Assembly (NCBI RefSeq): GCF_002802875.1 | Contig: NZ_PEBI01000004.1 | Span: 248,001-312,000 of the forward strand | Direction of reading: 5' to 3' | DNA length: 64,000 nucleotides | Source: Bifidobacterium primatium | Lineage (GTDB): Bacteria; Actinomycetota; Actinomycetes; Actinomycetales; Bifidobacteriaceae | Shown here: positions 8,871 through 19,067 of the stretch, piece after piece | Position numbering within the stretch: position 1 is the stretch's first letter | Layout: every line of letters starts with the position of its first letter | Translations under genes and position numbers: made by a program | The notes under the pieces: model-generated | Told to the model about the DNA's origin: nothing | The model's input: the letters and a program-made list of their open reading frames with translations, nothing else | Database searches by the model: none

Positions 8871-10529
8871 ATGCCCCTATCAACACTCACGCTTGCGCAC
8901 ATCACCTACACCCCGCCGGAGGCGACGGAACCGCTGTTCGAGAACGTGTCGGCAACGTTTCCGCGAGGGTGGACGGCGGTCCTCGGCGACAACGGCATCG
9001 GCAAGACCACGCTGCTGCGTATCGCCATGGGTTGGCTCCGACCGGATACCGGTACGGTAAGCCCCTCCCCCGGCACGCCGATCGTCGGATACTGTCCGCA
9101 GAACACCGACGAGCGGCCGGACGACCTCGACGATTTCGCCGCGGATTGGTCACCGGAGACGATGCGTGTCCGACGCGATCTCGGCATCGGCGACGACTGG
9201 CCATGGCGGTACGACGAACTTTCCGGTGGTGAGGCCAAACGATTGCAGATCGCCTGTGCACTGGCGAAACGCCCCGATGTGCTGATGCTCGACGAACCCA
9301 CGAATCATGTGGATGAGGCCGTCATCACGCGCATCGTTTCGGCGTTGCAAGATTTCCGCGGCATCGGCATCGTCGTCTCCCATGACGTCGACTTCATCGA
9401 CCGACTGGCCACACGATGCGTGTTCTTCGAACGCGACCATGTGCACGGCCGTAACGTCACCGTGGTGAGGACCCGACCGGGAAACTACAGCCAGGCCAAC
9501 GCGACGGCGGAAAACGACCGGCGCTCGGCGGACGCGGCGCTGCAGCGGTCCCGGCACGAGGCGTCACGATTGGCCGACGTGGCCGCGCAGCGCAGGCATG
9601 AGGCGGCGTTGGCGGCCACAAGGGCGCGCGCCGTGGGCGCCGGCGTAAACCGGAGGGACCATGACGCACGCAATCTGCTGAAGCTGCACAAATCGCTGAG
9701 CACCGACGGCAGCGCCGGCGCGGCGAGTGCGCGAATCGCATCCCGAACGGATGCGGCGCGAAGGCGCACGGAGGCCGTGGCGACCGCGGCGAAACGCTAT
9801 GACGGCGACATCTGGATGGATGCCGAGGCAAGTCATCGACCGCAGTTGGTGAGGCTGGAGGAGGGACTGATTCGATACGGCGGCGACACCGTGGAACCCC
9901 GTATCGGCGCGGACGGCCGCATGGACGGCAATGACAGGGCTTCCGGCCACGGCGGCCGCTTCCTCGCCGAGGATCCGGTCCCCGGTCTGGCCATTCCCGC
10001 GCTCAGTGTGGGGCCACACGACCACATCGGCATCGTCGGCGTGAACGGCAGCGGAAAGTCGACGCTGTGCCGAACGCTGTTACGGCGGCTTCACGATGTC
10101 CTTCCGCCGGTTCCGACGTTGTCGATATCACAGAACACCACGGCCGCCGACGCACAGGATGCGCTGCGGCGATTGAATGACCTTGACGACGCCGGACGCT
10201 CGCTCACGCTCGGTGCCTATGCCCAGCTGAATGCCGACCCCGATCGTCTGCTGGCCGGCGGCGTCCCCTCCCCAGGCGAACTGCGCAAGCTGCTGCTGTG
10301 TCTGGGAACGAGAAGCCATCCGCATCTTATCATGCTGGACGAGCCGACGAACCATCTGGACCTGCATTCGCAACAGGCCCTGGCAAAGGCTCTGGCCACG
10401 TTCCCCGGCGCCGTCATCGTCGTCTCGCATAATCGTGCGTTCCTGCGGGACGCCGGCATCCGCACGCTCTGGCGATGCGAAGCCCGCAACGGCAACGGCA
10501 ACGGCAACGGCTCGATTCTGCGCCGGTAG
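8871..10529 (+). CDS. ABC-F family ATPase (two fused nucleotide-binding domains, no membrane domain)
   Basis: 552 residues from an ATG preceded by AAAAGGAG; the frame is open further upstream but without an SD. NBD1 has Walker A GDNGIGKTT, signature LSGGEAKRLQ and Walker B VLMLDEPTNHVD. An Arg/Ala-rich helical linker follows, then NBD2 with GVNGSGKST, a diverged signature SPGELRKLLL and LIMLDEPTNHLD. Tandem NBDs joined by a linker and lacking transmembrane segments define ABC-F proteins, which act on ribosomes as translation factors or antibiotic-protection proteins. Which of these applies cannot be told. The tail holds an Asn-Gly repeat encoded by a GGCAAC hexanucleotide array (10485-10511). 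Confidence 0.85.
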   Translation: MPLSTLTLAHITYTPPEATEPLFENVSATFPRGWTAVLGDNGIGKTTLLRIAMGWLRPDTGTVSPSPGTPIVGYCPQNTDERPDDLDDFAADWSPETMRVRRDLGIGDDWPWRYDELSGGEAKRLQIACALAKRPDVLMLDEPTNHVDEAVITRIVSALQDFRGIGIVVSHDVDFIDRLATRCVFFERDHVHGRNVTVVRTRPGNYSQANATAENDRRSADAALQRSRHEASRLADVAAQRRHEAALAATRARAVGAGVNRRDHDARNLLKLHKSLSTDGSAGAASARIASRTDAARRRTEAVATAAKRYDGDIWMDAEASHRPQLVRLEEGLIRYGGDTVEPRIGADGRMDGNDRASGHGGRFLAEDPVPGLAIPALSVGPHDHIGIVGVNGSGKSTLCRTLLRRLHDVLPPVPTLSISQNTTAADAQDALRRLNDLDDAGRSLTLGAYAQLNADPDRLLAGGVPSPGELRKLLLCLGTRSHPHLIMLDEPTNHLDLHSQQALAKALATFPGAVIVVSHNRAFLRDAGIRTLWRCEARNGNGNGNGSILRR

Positions 10530-10546
10530 CCCCGTTCCCGGCAATT

Positions 10547-10598
10547 TACGGTGTTCTTCGGTCGTTTTCGGTGCATGCAACGACCGGAAAACACCGTA
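10547..10598 (+). terminator. Long hairpin after the ABC-F gene
   Basis: Paired arms TACGGTGT...CGGTCGTT and AACGACCG...ACACCGTA around a 12-base loop. No T-run, so termination is likely but not certain. Confidence 0.5.
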
Positions 10599-10785
10599 GA
10601 TTCCGGATTTCGGGATTGTCGACCATGTCGTGCGGGGATTCATGCCCAAAACGCTCCATCAGTTCCCACGGACGACCTACGTACAACACAATGAACAACA
10701 CGCGACACGCCGATGATTTGCATATCGACGCTCCATATGTATTATTTATGTCTTGTGCACAGCACAAAGCTTGCACAGGAAATAT

Positions 10786-10861
<76 letters not shown>

Positions 10862-10862
10862 A

Positions 10863-10898
10863 TGAAAAACCCGAGGCCATAAAGCCTCGGGTTTTTCA
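10863..10898. terminator. Bidirectional terminator between tRNA-Asn and the amino-acid permease gene
   Basis: The stem TGAAAAACCCGAGGC / GCCTCGGGTTTTTCA has a 6-base loop, with a T-run when read from either strand. It serves the converging tRNA and permease transcripts. Confidence 0.88.
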
Positions 10899-11007
10899 TA
10901 TTTTTTCTTTTCTTTTTCGAAAAGCGGGTCTGCGGCATACACGGGGACACCGAAAACCATGTCCTCCTGTATGCCGCAGACCCACAAATCCGACTTATCG
11001 CGTCCGG

Positions 11008-12486
11008 TCAGCCACGGCGTCGTGCGGAGACGAGGCGCTTCACGCCGTAGACCGCATAGCACAGCGCAACGATGACGGCCATATAAATGAGCGACTGCCG
11101 CATGGATTCATACACGCCCGACAGAATGATCGTCCCCACACTGAGCACCAGCGCCACGATCGGCACGACGGGCCAGGCCGGCGTATGGAACGACAGCTCA
11201 TCCACGCCCCTGCCCTCCCGACGCATCTCGAGGCGGAACCGGATCTCGCACACCGCCAGCACGACCCATACGATGACGATGGCGAGACCGGCGCTGGAGA
11301 CCAATGCCAGATAGATGACCGATGCGGCGGTGACCGAGGAGAGCAGCGCCATAAGGCCGCCGACCATCGCCGTGCACAGGGCGATCAGCGGCACGCCGTG
11401 CTTCGTGGTACGCGCGAACACCCTCGGGATCATATGCTCGTTCGACAGCGACCACAGCATGCGCGTGGAGGCGTACAGACCCGAATTGGCGGCGGAGAGG
11501 ATCGCAGTGAGCACGACGAAGTTCATGATGTCGCCGGCGAACGGCAGGCCGATGGCGTCGAACACCAGCACGAACGGGCTCTTGTCGACTCCGGCGTCCT
11601 GCCATGGGATAAGCGCCGACATCACCACGATGGACCCGATGAAGAAGATGGCCAGACGCCAGAACGTCGTATGGATGGCCTTGGGGATGTTCTTGCCGGG
11701 ATCCTTGGTCTCCCCCGCCGTGACGCCCAGCAGCTCGGTGCCGGAGAACGCGAACGCCACCGTCGACATGGTGGAGAACACCGGCGCGAACCCGTTGGGG
11801 AACACGCCGTCCTTGACCAGATTGGTCAGTCCCGGCGCATGCGAGTACCCGGCGATGGGGATGACGCCGATGATGGCGAGCGCGCCGATGGCGATGAACA
11901 CGATGATGGCGACCACCTTGATGCCGGCGAACCAGAACTCCGCTTCGGCGAATGAGCGCACGGACAATGCGTTCAGCGTGAAGATGAACGCGATGAACAG
12001 GGCGCTCCATGCCCATGCCGGCGAGCCGGGGAACCATTTCTGCATGATGAGGCCGGAGGCGGTGAATTCCGAGCCGAGGGCGCCCATCCATGCCAGGAAA
12101 TAGATGATGGCGACGGTGAATCCGGTGCCGGGGCCGATGAACCGGCCGGCGTACACATGGAAGGAGCCGGTCTGCGGCATGGCGGTGGCGAGCTCGCCGA
12201 GGCACAGCATGACCATGTATACGTTGAGCGCGCCGACGGCGTAGGCGAGTATGGTGCCGAGCGGCCCCGCCTGGTGGATGGTGTATCCGGAGCTCAGAAA
12301 CAGTCCCGTGCCGATGACGCCGCCCAGGGAGATCATCATGAGGTGGCGCGTCTCCATCTTGCGCTGGAGTCCGGTGTGGCCGTTCGCCGTGCCGTTCGCC
12401 GCTCCTGCCGCGCCGCCGGCCGCCGCGTCGTGCGTCGCCGGCTCCGCCGTCCTGCTGTCCGTTGTGGTTGTTGTGGCCGAAGCCAT
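11008..12486 (-). CDS. APC-family amino-acid permease (LysP/GABA-permease-like)
   Basis: 492 residues. An Ala/Thr/Gly-rich cytoplasmic N-terminal tail of about 40 residues precedes twelve predicted membrane helices. LQRKMETRHLMMISLGGVIGTGLFLSSG is the conserved first helix of the AAT subgroup of APC amino-acid:proton symporters, with FSGTELLGVTAGE marking helix 6. Substrates in the subgroup are lysine, aromatic amino acids, GABA or S-methylmethionine; the sequence does not decide. SD AAGGGACG lies upstream of the ATG. It converges with tRNA-Asn and stands alone. The 328 bases to the LacI gene at 12815 hold the divergent promoters, with nothing else I can name. Confidence 0.87.
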   Translation of the reverse strand: MASATTTTTDSRTAEPATHDAAAGGAAGAANGTANGHTGLQRKMETRHLMMISLGGVIGTGLFLSSGYTIHQAGPLGTILAYAVGALNVYMVMLCLGELATAMPQTGSFHVYAGRFIGPGTGFTVAIIYFLAWMGALGSEFTASGLIMQKWFPGSPAWAWSALFIAFIFTLNALSVRSFAEAEFWFAGIKVVAIIVFIAIGALAIIGVIPIAGYSHAPGLTNLVKDGVFPNGFAPVFSTMSTVAFAFSGTELLGVTAGETKDPGKNIPKAIHTTFWRLAIFFIGSIVVMSALIPWQDAGVDKSPFVLVFDAIGLPFAGDIMNFVVLTAILSAANSGLYASTRMLWSLSNEHMIPRVFARTTKHGVPLIALCTAMVGGLMALLSSVTAASVIYLALVSSAGLAIVIVWVVLAVCEIRFRLEMRREGRGVDELSFHTPAWPVVPIVALVLSVGTIILSGVYESMRQSLIYMAVIVALCYAVYGVKRLVSARRRG

Positions 12487-12814
12487 GGTTCGTCGTCCCT
12501 TCGTTCTGTGTTTCGCCGATCCGGCGTCCGCACCTGCGGCCCCTTCCCCCGGTCGGCCCGATCCGTATCACTGTATGCCGAAGCGGCGCACCCCCACCAC
12601 GCCTTTGCCAAGGAATATGCCATCGGGGCTATAGCAATAGCCTATGGCCGGCTATTATTCCGCAGCGCACAACGGCTGCGGCCATACGGTGACGCCATTG
12701 CGAATGTCGCTCGGCCGACCGCGATATTATCGATGTCATCATTGAATTCGCTTTGAAACCACGACGATGGGAGCGAGGCGCCCGGTTGTGCGCCTCGGGA
12801 AAGGATGATGCGGC

Positions 12815-13813
12815 ATGGTCACGCTCAAGGACGTCGCCAAGGAGGCCGGGGTGACCGCGACCACCGCGTCACGGGCCCTGCGCGGCATGGACATGGTCAC
12901 GCCGAAGACCACGCAGAAGGTGCTGGCCGCCGCGGAGAAGCTCGGCTATCGCATGAACATCTCCGCACAATCGTTGCGCACGGGCAAAAGCGGCACCGTC
13001 ACGTTCCTCACCGCCGGCATCGACGGCGCCTACTTCTCCAGCCTGGCCATGCGGTTCGCCGCGGAGCTGAACAAACAGGGCATGCACATGCTCATCGAAT
13101 CGTCGCAGTATCTGGTGGACGAGCATGGCAACGAGAAGGACATGTCGTACCTGTTCTCCGACGGCATCATCGGCATCAACGCCAAGCATGCGTCAAAGGC
13201 GCTGGCCTCGCACCCCTCCGTCCTTCTGGAGGATTACACGATCGACAGCCCGTACGATCAGGTGAACGCACCGAGCCAGGCCGGCACCCGCGCGGCGATT
13301 CGCCACCTGTATGAGAAGGGATGCCGTCGCATCGGCCTGGTGGGCCATGACATTCCGCCGGAGTCGAACCCCGGCGCCTCGCAGCAGGTGCGCATGCTGG
13401 CCGCCAAGCACGAATGCCAGGAGCTCGGCCTCGAATTCGACGAGCATTCGCTGATCAGCGTGCCGTGGTCGCGGGCCGGCGGCGTGGAGGCCGGTCATCG
13501 CTGGGCGGACGAGCGGCTCGGGTTCGACGGCCTGTTCTGCCCGAGCGACGGCCTGGCGCTGGGCGTGCTGCGCGGATTGGCCGACCGCGGCGTAAACGTG
13601 CCGAAGGATGTGGCGGTCATCGGGTTCGACGGCATCACCGACGGCGAGTACAGCGTGCCGACGCTGAGCACCATCGCCGTGGATTTCACCAGCATGACGC
13701 AGGCGGCGGTCTCGCTGCTGACGCATCGCATCAATCATCCGGAGGAGGAACGCTATCCGCAGACGGTGACGGTCGGCTATCGCCTCATCGAACGCGAGTC
13801 GACGAGGCGATAG
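12815..13813 (+). CDS. LacI-family transcriptional regulator
   Basis: 332 residues. The N-terminal helix-turn-helix VTLKDVAKEAGVTATTASRAL and hinge helix (AAEKLGYRMN, near 43-52) are followed by a periplasmic-binding-like effector domain with VAVIGFDGI. It binds operator DNA and is released by a sugar. It converges on the GH2 beta-galactosidase gene 40 bases downstream, so it probably controls that enzyme and the divergent permease at 19068 through the operator at 18885. AAAGG lies upstream of ATG. The effector is unknown, but a galactoside is likely from context. Confidence 0.88.
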   Translation: MVTLKDVAKEAGVTATTASRALRGMDMVTPKTTQKVLAAAEKLGYRMNISAQSLRTGKSGTVTFLTAGIDGAYFSSLAMRFAAELNKQGMHMLIESSQYLVDEHGNEKDMSYLFSDGIIGINAKHASKALASHPSVLLEDYTIDSPYDQVNAPSQAGTRAAIRHLYEKGCRRIGLVGHDIPPESNPGASQQVRMLAAKHECQELGLEFDEHSLISVPWSRAGGVEAGHRWADERLGFDGLFCPSDGLALGVLRGLADRGVNVPKDVAVIGFDGITDGEYSVPTLSTIAVDFTSMTQAAVSLLTHRINHPEEERYPQTVTVGYRLIERESTRR

Positions 13814-13853
13814 CCGACCGACGGATGATCCCGATGGGAAACGGCAGACATGC

Positions 13854-16800
13854 CTACGCGAATCGAACCGTGTAGGTGCGCTTGGTGACGCCGTTTTCGG
13901 CCGTGAGCTCCACGAGGACCGCGTCACCGCCCGTAACGGGCGGTACGACGGTGACCGCGGCGTTGTCGCCGGCCGGCCTCGGCTCGATGTTCGGCACATG
14001 GCCGTCATCGTCGCCGCGCGCTACCGTATATGATTCGACGTCCGGAGAGAAGCCCGGCACGTCGACGCCGTCGACGGCGAGGCCGGCGAGCGCGCAGCTC
14101 TCGTTGACGACGGCGACCTGCGCGTCGCCGCGAATCTCGGTGATGGCCACGCATTCGCCCTCGTTCGCGGTGAATTCGATGCGGATGCGCGAGGTCTTCA
14201 CCATGTCGAACGTGTAGGTGCGTTCGAGACCATGGTCGATCTTCTCCGACTTGGTCTTGTCGCCGAAGGAGCCGTAGATCCAGCCCGCGCTGCCCTGCTG
14301 CTCGACCGGCTTGTCGTGGGTCCTGAGGTTCGTCACCGGTTTCCACTCGCCGTCGTCTCCCGTGCCGCCGTCCCATGCCAGCACGCGCACGTCCTGCGGC
14401 AATGCCACGTCCTTGCCTTCCAGGCAGTAGTAGATGGTGAAGGAGTTCAGCATGAACGGGGTCTCGGTGCCGTAGCCGAACCGGTATTCGAGCCATGCCT
14501 CGCGGCTGGGGTCGCCGTAGGTGGACCAGCGGTTCTTGAGGTTGTATCCGGCGCGGGCGGTGTACGACACGGTGCCGTCCATGAGGTTGGAGACGTCCTC
14601 CATCATCTTGGGGTCGGGGTTGGTGTAGGAGGCCTCGACCGTGGGGTATACGTCGTTGCGGAACGAGAACAGGTCGCGGTTCTTCGTGTATTCGTCGGTC
14701 ACGCGCACGGTGGCTTCGGCCTTGGCGTCGATGCCGTCGACGTCGCCGGCCATGGTGAAGGATCCGGGCCGGCCGTAGTCCTCCGGCAGCGCGTCATGCC
14801 AGACGACGGGCCTTTCCTCGGCGAGGCCGTCGCTCCACCATACGCGCACGGTCGGCGTCGTTTCGGCCAGATCGGGGACGATGCCCGTCACCGTGGCCGC
14901 GGAGGTCTTCTGCACGGCGATGACGTCAACTACGCCGACCGTCGCCTTGGCGACGACATCGGCGGCATCGAATCCGCCCGGTCCAGTGATCGTTCCGGTG
15001 ATGTCGTGCTCGCCGACGGTCTGCCACAGGTCGCCGTCGGCGCTCCATGTGACGGGCATGGTGGCGTCGAGGCCATGGTCGAACCGTACGGTCACGAGGC
15101 TCGGCAGGTCGGGCCACTCCCCCACTTCGCAGCGTACGCGCACGGGTTCCGCGGCGACGGGCCGCTTCTCGTATGCGGCCTTGCCGACGGTGACCGGCAG
15201 CGGCGACGAGATGACGGTCGCGCCGGCGTATGCGGCGTGGACGGTCAGCTCGGTCTCGCCGGCGAGCGTGCCGGCGACGGCGAGACCGGCGGCGTTGCCG
15301 TCGGCATCGTTGCCGCCGACGACGGCAAGCACCGACGGGTCGTCGATGTCGATGTGCAGGTCGAGATCGGCGACGTCGATCGGACGGCCCAGTACGTCGC
15401 GGGCCTCGATGGCCAATGCCGCGGACCGGTCCTCGATGAGGCCGGCGACGTCGGCGAGGTGCGCGGAGATGGAGTCGATGGGTGCCGGCTGCGTGACGAC
15501 GGTGACGTCGATGGTCGCGCCGCGACTGTGGTCCTCGGACGTGATTTCGATGAGGTATCTGCCGTTGGCCGGGTCGACGGGCGGGATGACGGCCGCTGCG
15601 GCGTTGTCGCGCGCGATCGGCTCGAATGCGGGGGCCCCGGCGTCGTATGGCAACGACAGTGTGTAATGACGCCTGTCGGGGGCGAAGCCGTCGATGGTCG
15701 CGCCGTTGACGTGCAGGTCGTCGAGCAGCACGGACGATGATGCGTCCTCGCCGGCGTCGAGCACACGGATGGCGGCCTCCGTGGCGAGTCCGCCGTCGAC
15801 GGCGCCATCCGGATCGGCGACGGCGCCCCGAACGGTCACCAGGCCGACGCCGGACCAGTCGTGGTCGTCGGGCATCTGCCAGGTGACGTGTCCGGAACGC
15901 TTGCCGCCGTCGTCGTAGACGACCGTTGCGTTGTCGGGCAGGGACGGGACGGTGCCTGCGGCGACGGCGGCGGTATGGGGGACGACGGCGAACGGGCGGC
16001 GCACGCGCGGCCGTTTTCCGTCGTGGGACGCGGCGTCCTCGGCCGCGACGGTTTCGCGGGCCGCGGAGGCCGGCACGGATTCGACGGCGGAGGCGGCCTT
16101 GACGTCGATGACGGTCTCGCCGGCGTCGATGCCGTTGGCCTTCGCACGCACTATGATGGGCCTGCCGGAGCCGTCGGAGGCGACGATGGCGAGCGCCTTG
16201 CCCCGGTAGGCCTTGCGCACGGGCAGCTGGAACGCCTCGGTGCTGGCCTGGTAGCCGTTGTCGGTGCCGAGGATGACGCCGTTCTCGACGGTGAAGGTCA
16301 GCCGGTCGTCGGCGTCGGGGCAGATGGTGCCGTCGGCGTCGACGATGTCTGCGGTGACGAAGCTCATGTCGCGGTCGTTGGCGCTGGTCTCGCCCGAATG
16401 CAGCACGGCGCGGTCGGGGGTCAGGCGCACGGCGGCCGGCGACCCGGCGGTGTGCAGCACGTCCTGGGCGACCTCGTCGCCGTCGGCGTCGTAGGCCACG
16501 GCCTTGAGCTCGCCGGGTTCGAACGCCACGTCCCAGTGCAGGTAGATGGAGTCGCGCGGGTCGCCCTTGGCGAACCGGTATTCGAACGGCTTGTCGGGGT
16601 GGGCGGTGTCGATGTGGAATCCGGTGGCGTGCGGCTCGAATTCGCGCACGCCGAGCGAACGGCCGTTGAGGAACAGTTCGACCTTGGCGGCGTTGGAGTA
16701 CGCCCACACCTGCACGGGTTCGCCCTGGCGCCAGTTCCAGTGCGGCAGCAGGTGCACCATGGGCGCGTCGTCGGGGTCGGTCCACAGGCTTCGGTAGAGC

Positions 16801-18659
16801 CACCATTCGTCCTTGGGGAATCCGGCGGAGTCGACGATGCCGTAGTAGGCGGTCTTCGGCGCGAGCACGGTGCCGTCGGATTCGGTCTGCGACTGGTCGT
16901 TCCAGTAGAAGTTGCCGATGTAGGGCGCCGGCTCGCCGATGTAGTCGAAGCCGGTCCAGGTGAACTCGCCCATGTGGAAGTCGAGGTTCATGGAGCGCAT
17001 GAAGTCCTTGCGGATGGGCGTGCCGCGGTTGGCGGTGATGTCGTAGGAGGTGATCTCGTACGTGTCGTCGTCCCACGGCTGACGGCCGGGTTCGAACGGG
17101 AACTCGGTGCCGCGCACGCCGTCGGGCACGTCGGTCGGATACACGTAGTATCCGCGCGAGCCGAGGCTGCATCCGCTTTCGGAGTTGATGATGAGGTCGT
17201 TCGGATGCTTGGCGTGGATGGCGACGAGGTGGTCCTCGGAGGCGTAGGAGTAGCCGCGCACGTCCATGCGCTTGTGGATCTCGTTGCCGATGCCGTCGAT
17301 GCCCTTGCTCAGGTACGAGGAGTCGTTGATGCACACCGGGCGGGTCGGGTCGGCGGCGTGGGCGACGGCCACGAGCCTCTCGGCCAGGGGCAGTTCGCTC
17401 TCCTGCCAGGCGACCTCGTTGCCGAGGCTCCACATGAACACGCTGGGTTCGTTGCGGTCGCGGCCGATCATGGCCTCGAGGTCGGTGGCCGAGGCGGCGA
17501 GGAAGTAGTTGCTGTAGTCGTTGCGGTCCTTGGGCGCGGTCCACATGTCGGCGAGCTCCTCGAGCACGAGCAGGCCCATGCGGCTGGCCTCCTCCACCTG
17601 GATCTTCGAGCCGATGTTGTGGGAGGTGCGGATGGCGTTGACACCGGCCTCCTTGAGGATCTCGAGCTGGCGGACCACGGCGCGGCGGTATACGGCGGCG
17701 CCGAGGGAGCCGAGGTCGTGGTGCATGCACATGCCGGCGATCTTCATGCGCACTCCGTTCAGCGACAGTCCCGTCTCGCTCGACATGCCCACCCAGCGCA
17801 GGCCGAATCGCGTGTCGACACGGTCGACGACCTTGCCGCCGACTACGACGTCGGTGCGCAACGTGTACTGGTAGGGGTCGTCGGTGCTCCACAGGTGCGG
17901 TTTCGAGACCATGATGAGCTGGCTGACGGGCATGTGGCTTTCCACGTCGGCGGAGGTGCCCGGATTCAGCGTGAAGGAGCTTTCGCTGGAGGATGCCGGC
18001 GCGCCGTCGGCGTCGAGTACCGTGCTGTGCAGGGTCACGTCGACGGGCGAGGACGTCTCGTTGACCAGCCAGGTCTCCGCATGCACCTTGGCCACGTCGA
18101 GCTTCACGTCGTCCTCGAGCGTCGGCGTGGCGATGCGCACGCCCCAGTCGCGCACGTGCACGCGGTCGGTGACGACGAGTTCGACGCCACGGTAGAGGCC
18201 GGCGCCGGGGTACCAGCGGGAGCACGGCTCGGGCGTGTTGGTGTGTATGGCCAGCACGTTCGGCGCATCGAAGCGCAGGGCGTCGGTGACGTCCACGAAG
18301 AACGGGGCGTAGCCGTTGTGGTGTTCGGCGAGCTTCTCGCCGTTGACCCAGATCTCGGCCAGCTCCATCACGCCGTCGAACGAGAGCGACACGCGGCGGC
18401 CCCGCCAGGCCTCGGGAGCCTCGAACGTCTTGCGGTACCAGCCTTCGCCGGTGCGCAGGAATCCGACGGTCGAGCGGGCGAGTTTGGAGAACGCGCCCTC
18501 GACGCCGAAGTCGTGCGGCAGGCGCACGTCCCTCCATGACGTGTCGTCGAACGACTCCTGCTGCGCGCCCGACGACACGCCGCGATGGAATTTCCATCCG
18601 TCATTGAAGTCCGACACGCGCGGAATATCCGTGCCGCCGTGGTTGATGTCCGTTGCCAT
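13854..18659 (-). CDS. Multidomain GH2 beta-galactosidase with Ig-like repeats
   Basis: 1601 residues. Order: GH2 sugar-binding domain (about 15-185), GH2 Ig-like domain (190-290), TIM barrel (295-600), a DUF4982-like domain (about 620-700) and further beta domains. Several Big_4-like modules follow (WxxD/VTW patterns between about 900 and 1330), then a discoidin/F5-8C-like module and a final short beta domain. Acid/base is Glu415 in SLGNEVAWQE; the nucleophile is probably Glu494 in NSESGCSLGSRGYY. The ATG has AAAGGAGCG. A longer frame reaches 18812 but lacks an SD. No signal peptide, LPXTG or C-terminal membrane helix is visible, unusual for this architecture. It is divergent from the permease at 19068. 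Confidence 0.88.
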   Translation of the reverse strand: MATDINHGGTDIPRVSDFNDGWKFHRGVSSGAQQESFDDTSWRDVRLPHDFGVEGAFSKLARSTVGFLRTGEGWYRKTFEAPEAWRGRRVSLSFDGVMELAEIWVNGEKLAEHHNGYAPFFVDVTDALRFDAPNVLAIHTNTPEPCSRWYPGAGLYRGVELVVTDRVHVRDWGVRIATPTLEDDVKLDVAKVHAETWLVNETSSPVDVTLHSTVLDADGAPASSSESSFTLNPGTSADVESHMPVSQLIMVSKPHLWSTDDPYQYTLRTDVVVGGKVVDRVDTRFGLRWVGMSSETGLSLNGVRMKIAGMCMHHDLGSLGAAVYRRAVVRQLEILKEAGVNAIRTSHNIGSKIQVEEASRMGLLVLEELADMWTAPKDRNDYSNYFLAASATDLEAMIGRDRNEPSVFMWSLGNEVAWQESELPLAERLVAVAHAADPTRPVCINDSSYLSKGIDGIGNEIHKRMDVRGYSYASEDHLVAIHAKHPNDLIINSESGCSLGSRGYYVYPTDVPDGVRGTEFPFEPGRQPWDDDTYEITSYDITANRGTPIRKDFMRSMNLDFHMGEFTWTGFDYIGEPAPYIGNFYWNDQSQTESDGTVLAPKTAYYGIVDSAGFPKDEWWLYRSLWTDPDDAPMVHLLPHWNWRQGEPVQVWAYSNAAKVELFLNGRSLGVREFEPHATGFHIDTAHPDKPFEYRFAKGDPRDSIYLHWDVAFEPGELKAVAYDADGDEVAQDVLHTAGSPAAVRLTPDRAVLHSGETSANDRDMSFVTADIVDADGTICPDADDRLTFTVENGVILGTDNGYQASTEAFQLPVRKAYRGKALAIVASDGSGRPIIVRAKANGIDAGETVIDVKAASAVESVPASAARETVAAEDAASHDGKRPRVRRPFAVVPHTAAVAAGTVPSLPDNATVVYDDGGKRSGHVTWQMPDDHDWSGVGLVTVRGAVADPDGAVDGGLATEAAIRVLDAGEDASSSVLLDDLHVNGATIDGFAPDRRHYTLSLPYDAGAPAFEPIARDNAAAAVIPPVDPANGRYLIEITSEDHSRGATIDVTVVTQPAPIDSISAHLADVAGLIEDRSAALAIEARDVLGRPIDVADLDLHIDIDDPSVLAVVGGNDADGNAAGLAVAGTLAGETELTVHAAYAGATVISSPLPVTVGKAAYEKRPVAAEPVRVRCEVGEWPDLPSLVTVRFDHGLDATMPVTWSADGDLWQTVGEHDITGTITGPGGFDAADVVAKATVGVVDVIAVQKTSAATVTGIVPDLAETTPTVRVWWSDGLAEERPVVWHDALPEDYGRPGSFTMAGDVDGIDAKAEATVRVTDEYTKNRDLFSFRNDVYPTVEASYTNPDPKMMEDVSNLMDGTVSYTARAGYNLKNRWSTYGDPSREAWLEYRFGYGTETPFMLNSFTIYYCLEGKDVALPQDVRVLAWDGGTGDDGEWKPVTNLRTHDKPVEQQGSAGWIYGSFGDKTKSEKIDHGLERTYTFDMVKTSRIRIEFTANEGECVAITEIRGDAQVAVVNESCALAGLAVDGVDVPGFSPDVESYTVARGDDDGHVPNIEPRPAGDNAAVTVVPPVTGGDAVLVELTAENGVTKRTYTVRFA

Positions 18660-19067
18660 GACCAACGCTCCTTTGCTGTCGATTCGTGACCGACGTCTAC
18701 GCGGCTTCGCGGGTTCTTCGGTCAGAAAACTATGGATTCTTGCAATCGGCGAACGTTGCCGACTGCCTGTTCTTGCCACGATTATTCGTGGTCGATGATT
18801 GAAGTGTATCACTGATTTTTACATCGATAAAATTCGTGTTATAGTACCAATCAACAAGCTAAACAACCTCTCGATTTCAGCTTGACGTTATATCGATAAC
18901 GTTATGGATTCGTTATGAATAAGCGTCCATGAAGGTCATTTATTCATAGCCCCACGGCAACAGCCGCCAGTGTTCCGCCGGCAGAGTTGCAACCGGCGTC
19001 GATATAACTAAAGTCAGTTGGGTCCCCAGCGGTCCCTCTATCTCGATGAAGAGAAAGGACGACAATA
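18660..19067. other. Divergent promoter region between beta-galactosidase and GPH permease
   Basis: 408 bases, AT-rich around 18800-18960, without a gene. It holds one strong operator (18885-18902) and a further ATCGAT core at 18823-18828 within TTTTTACATCGATAAAATT. Confidence 0.7.
18885..18902. promoter_or_regulatory. Putative LacI-family operator
   Basis: ACGTTATATCGATAACGT: perfect 7-bp arms ACGTTAT / ATAACGT around ATCG, in the divergent region between the GH2 gene and the permease. Likely bound by a LacI-type regulator such as that at 12815. Confidence 0.6.

Noticed and set aside
8871-10529. Assigning the ABC-F gene to a named antibiotic-resistance determinant
   Set aside because: The linker and signature sequences do not let me separate a resistance protein from a housekeeping translation factor.
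18660-18812. N-terminal extension of the GH2 beta-galactosidase
   Set aside because: The extra 51 residues are basic and lack an SD, and the ATG at 18659 has AAAGGAGCG directly upstream. No signal peptide appears in the extension.
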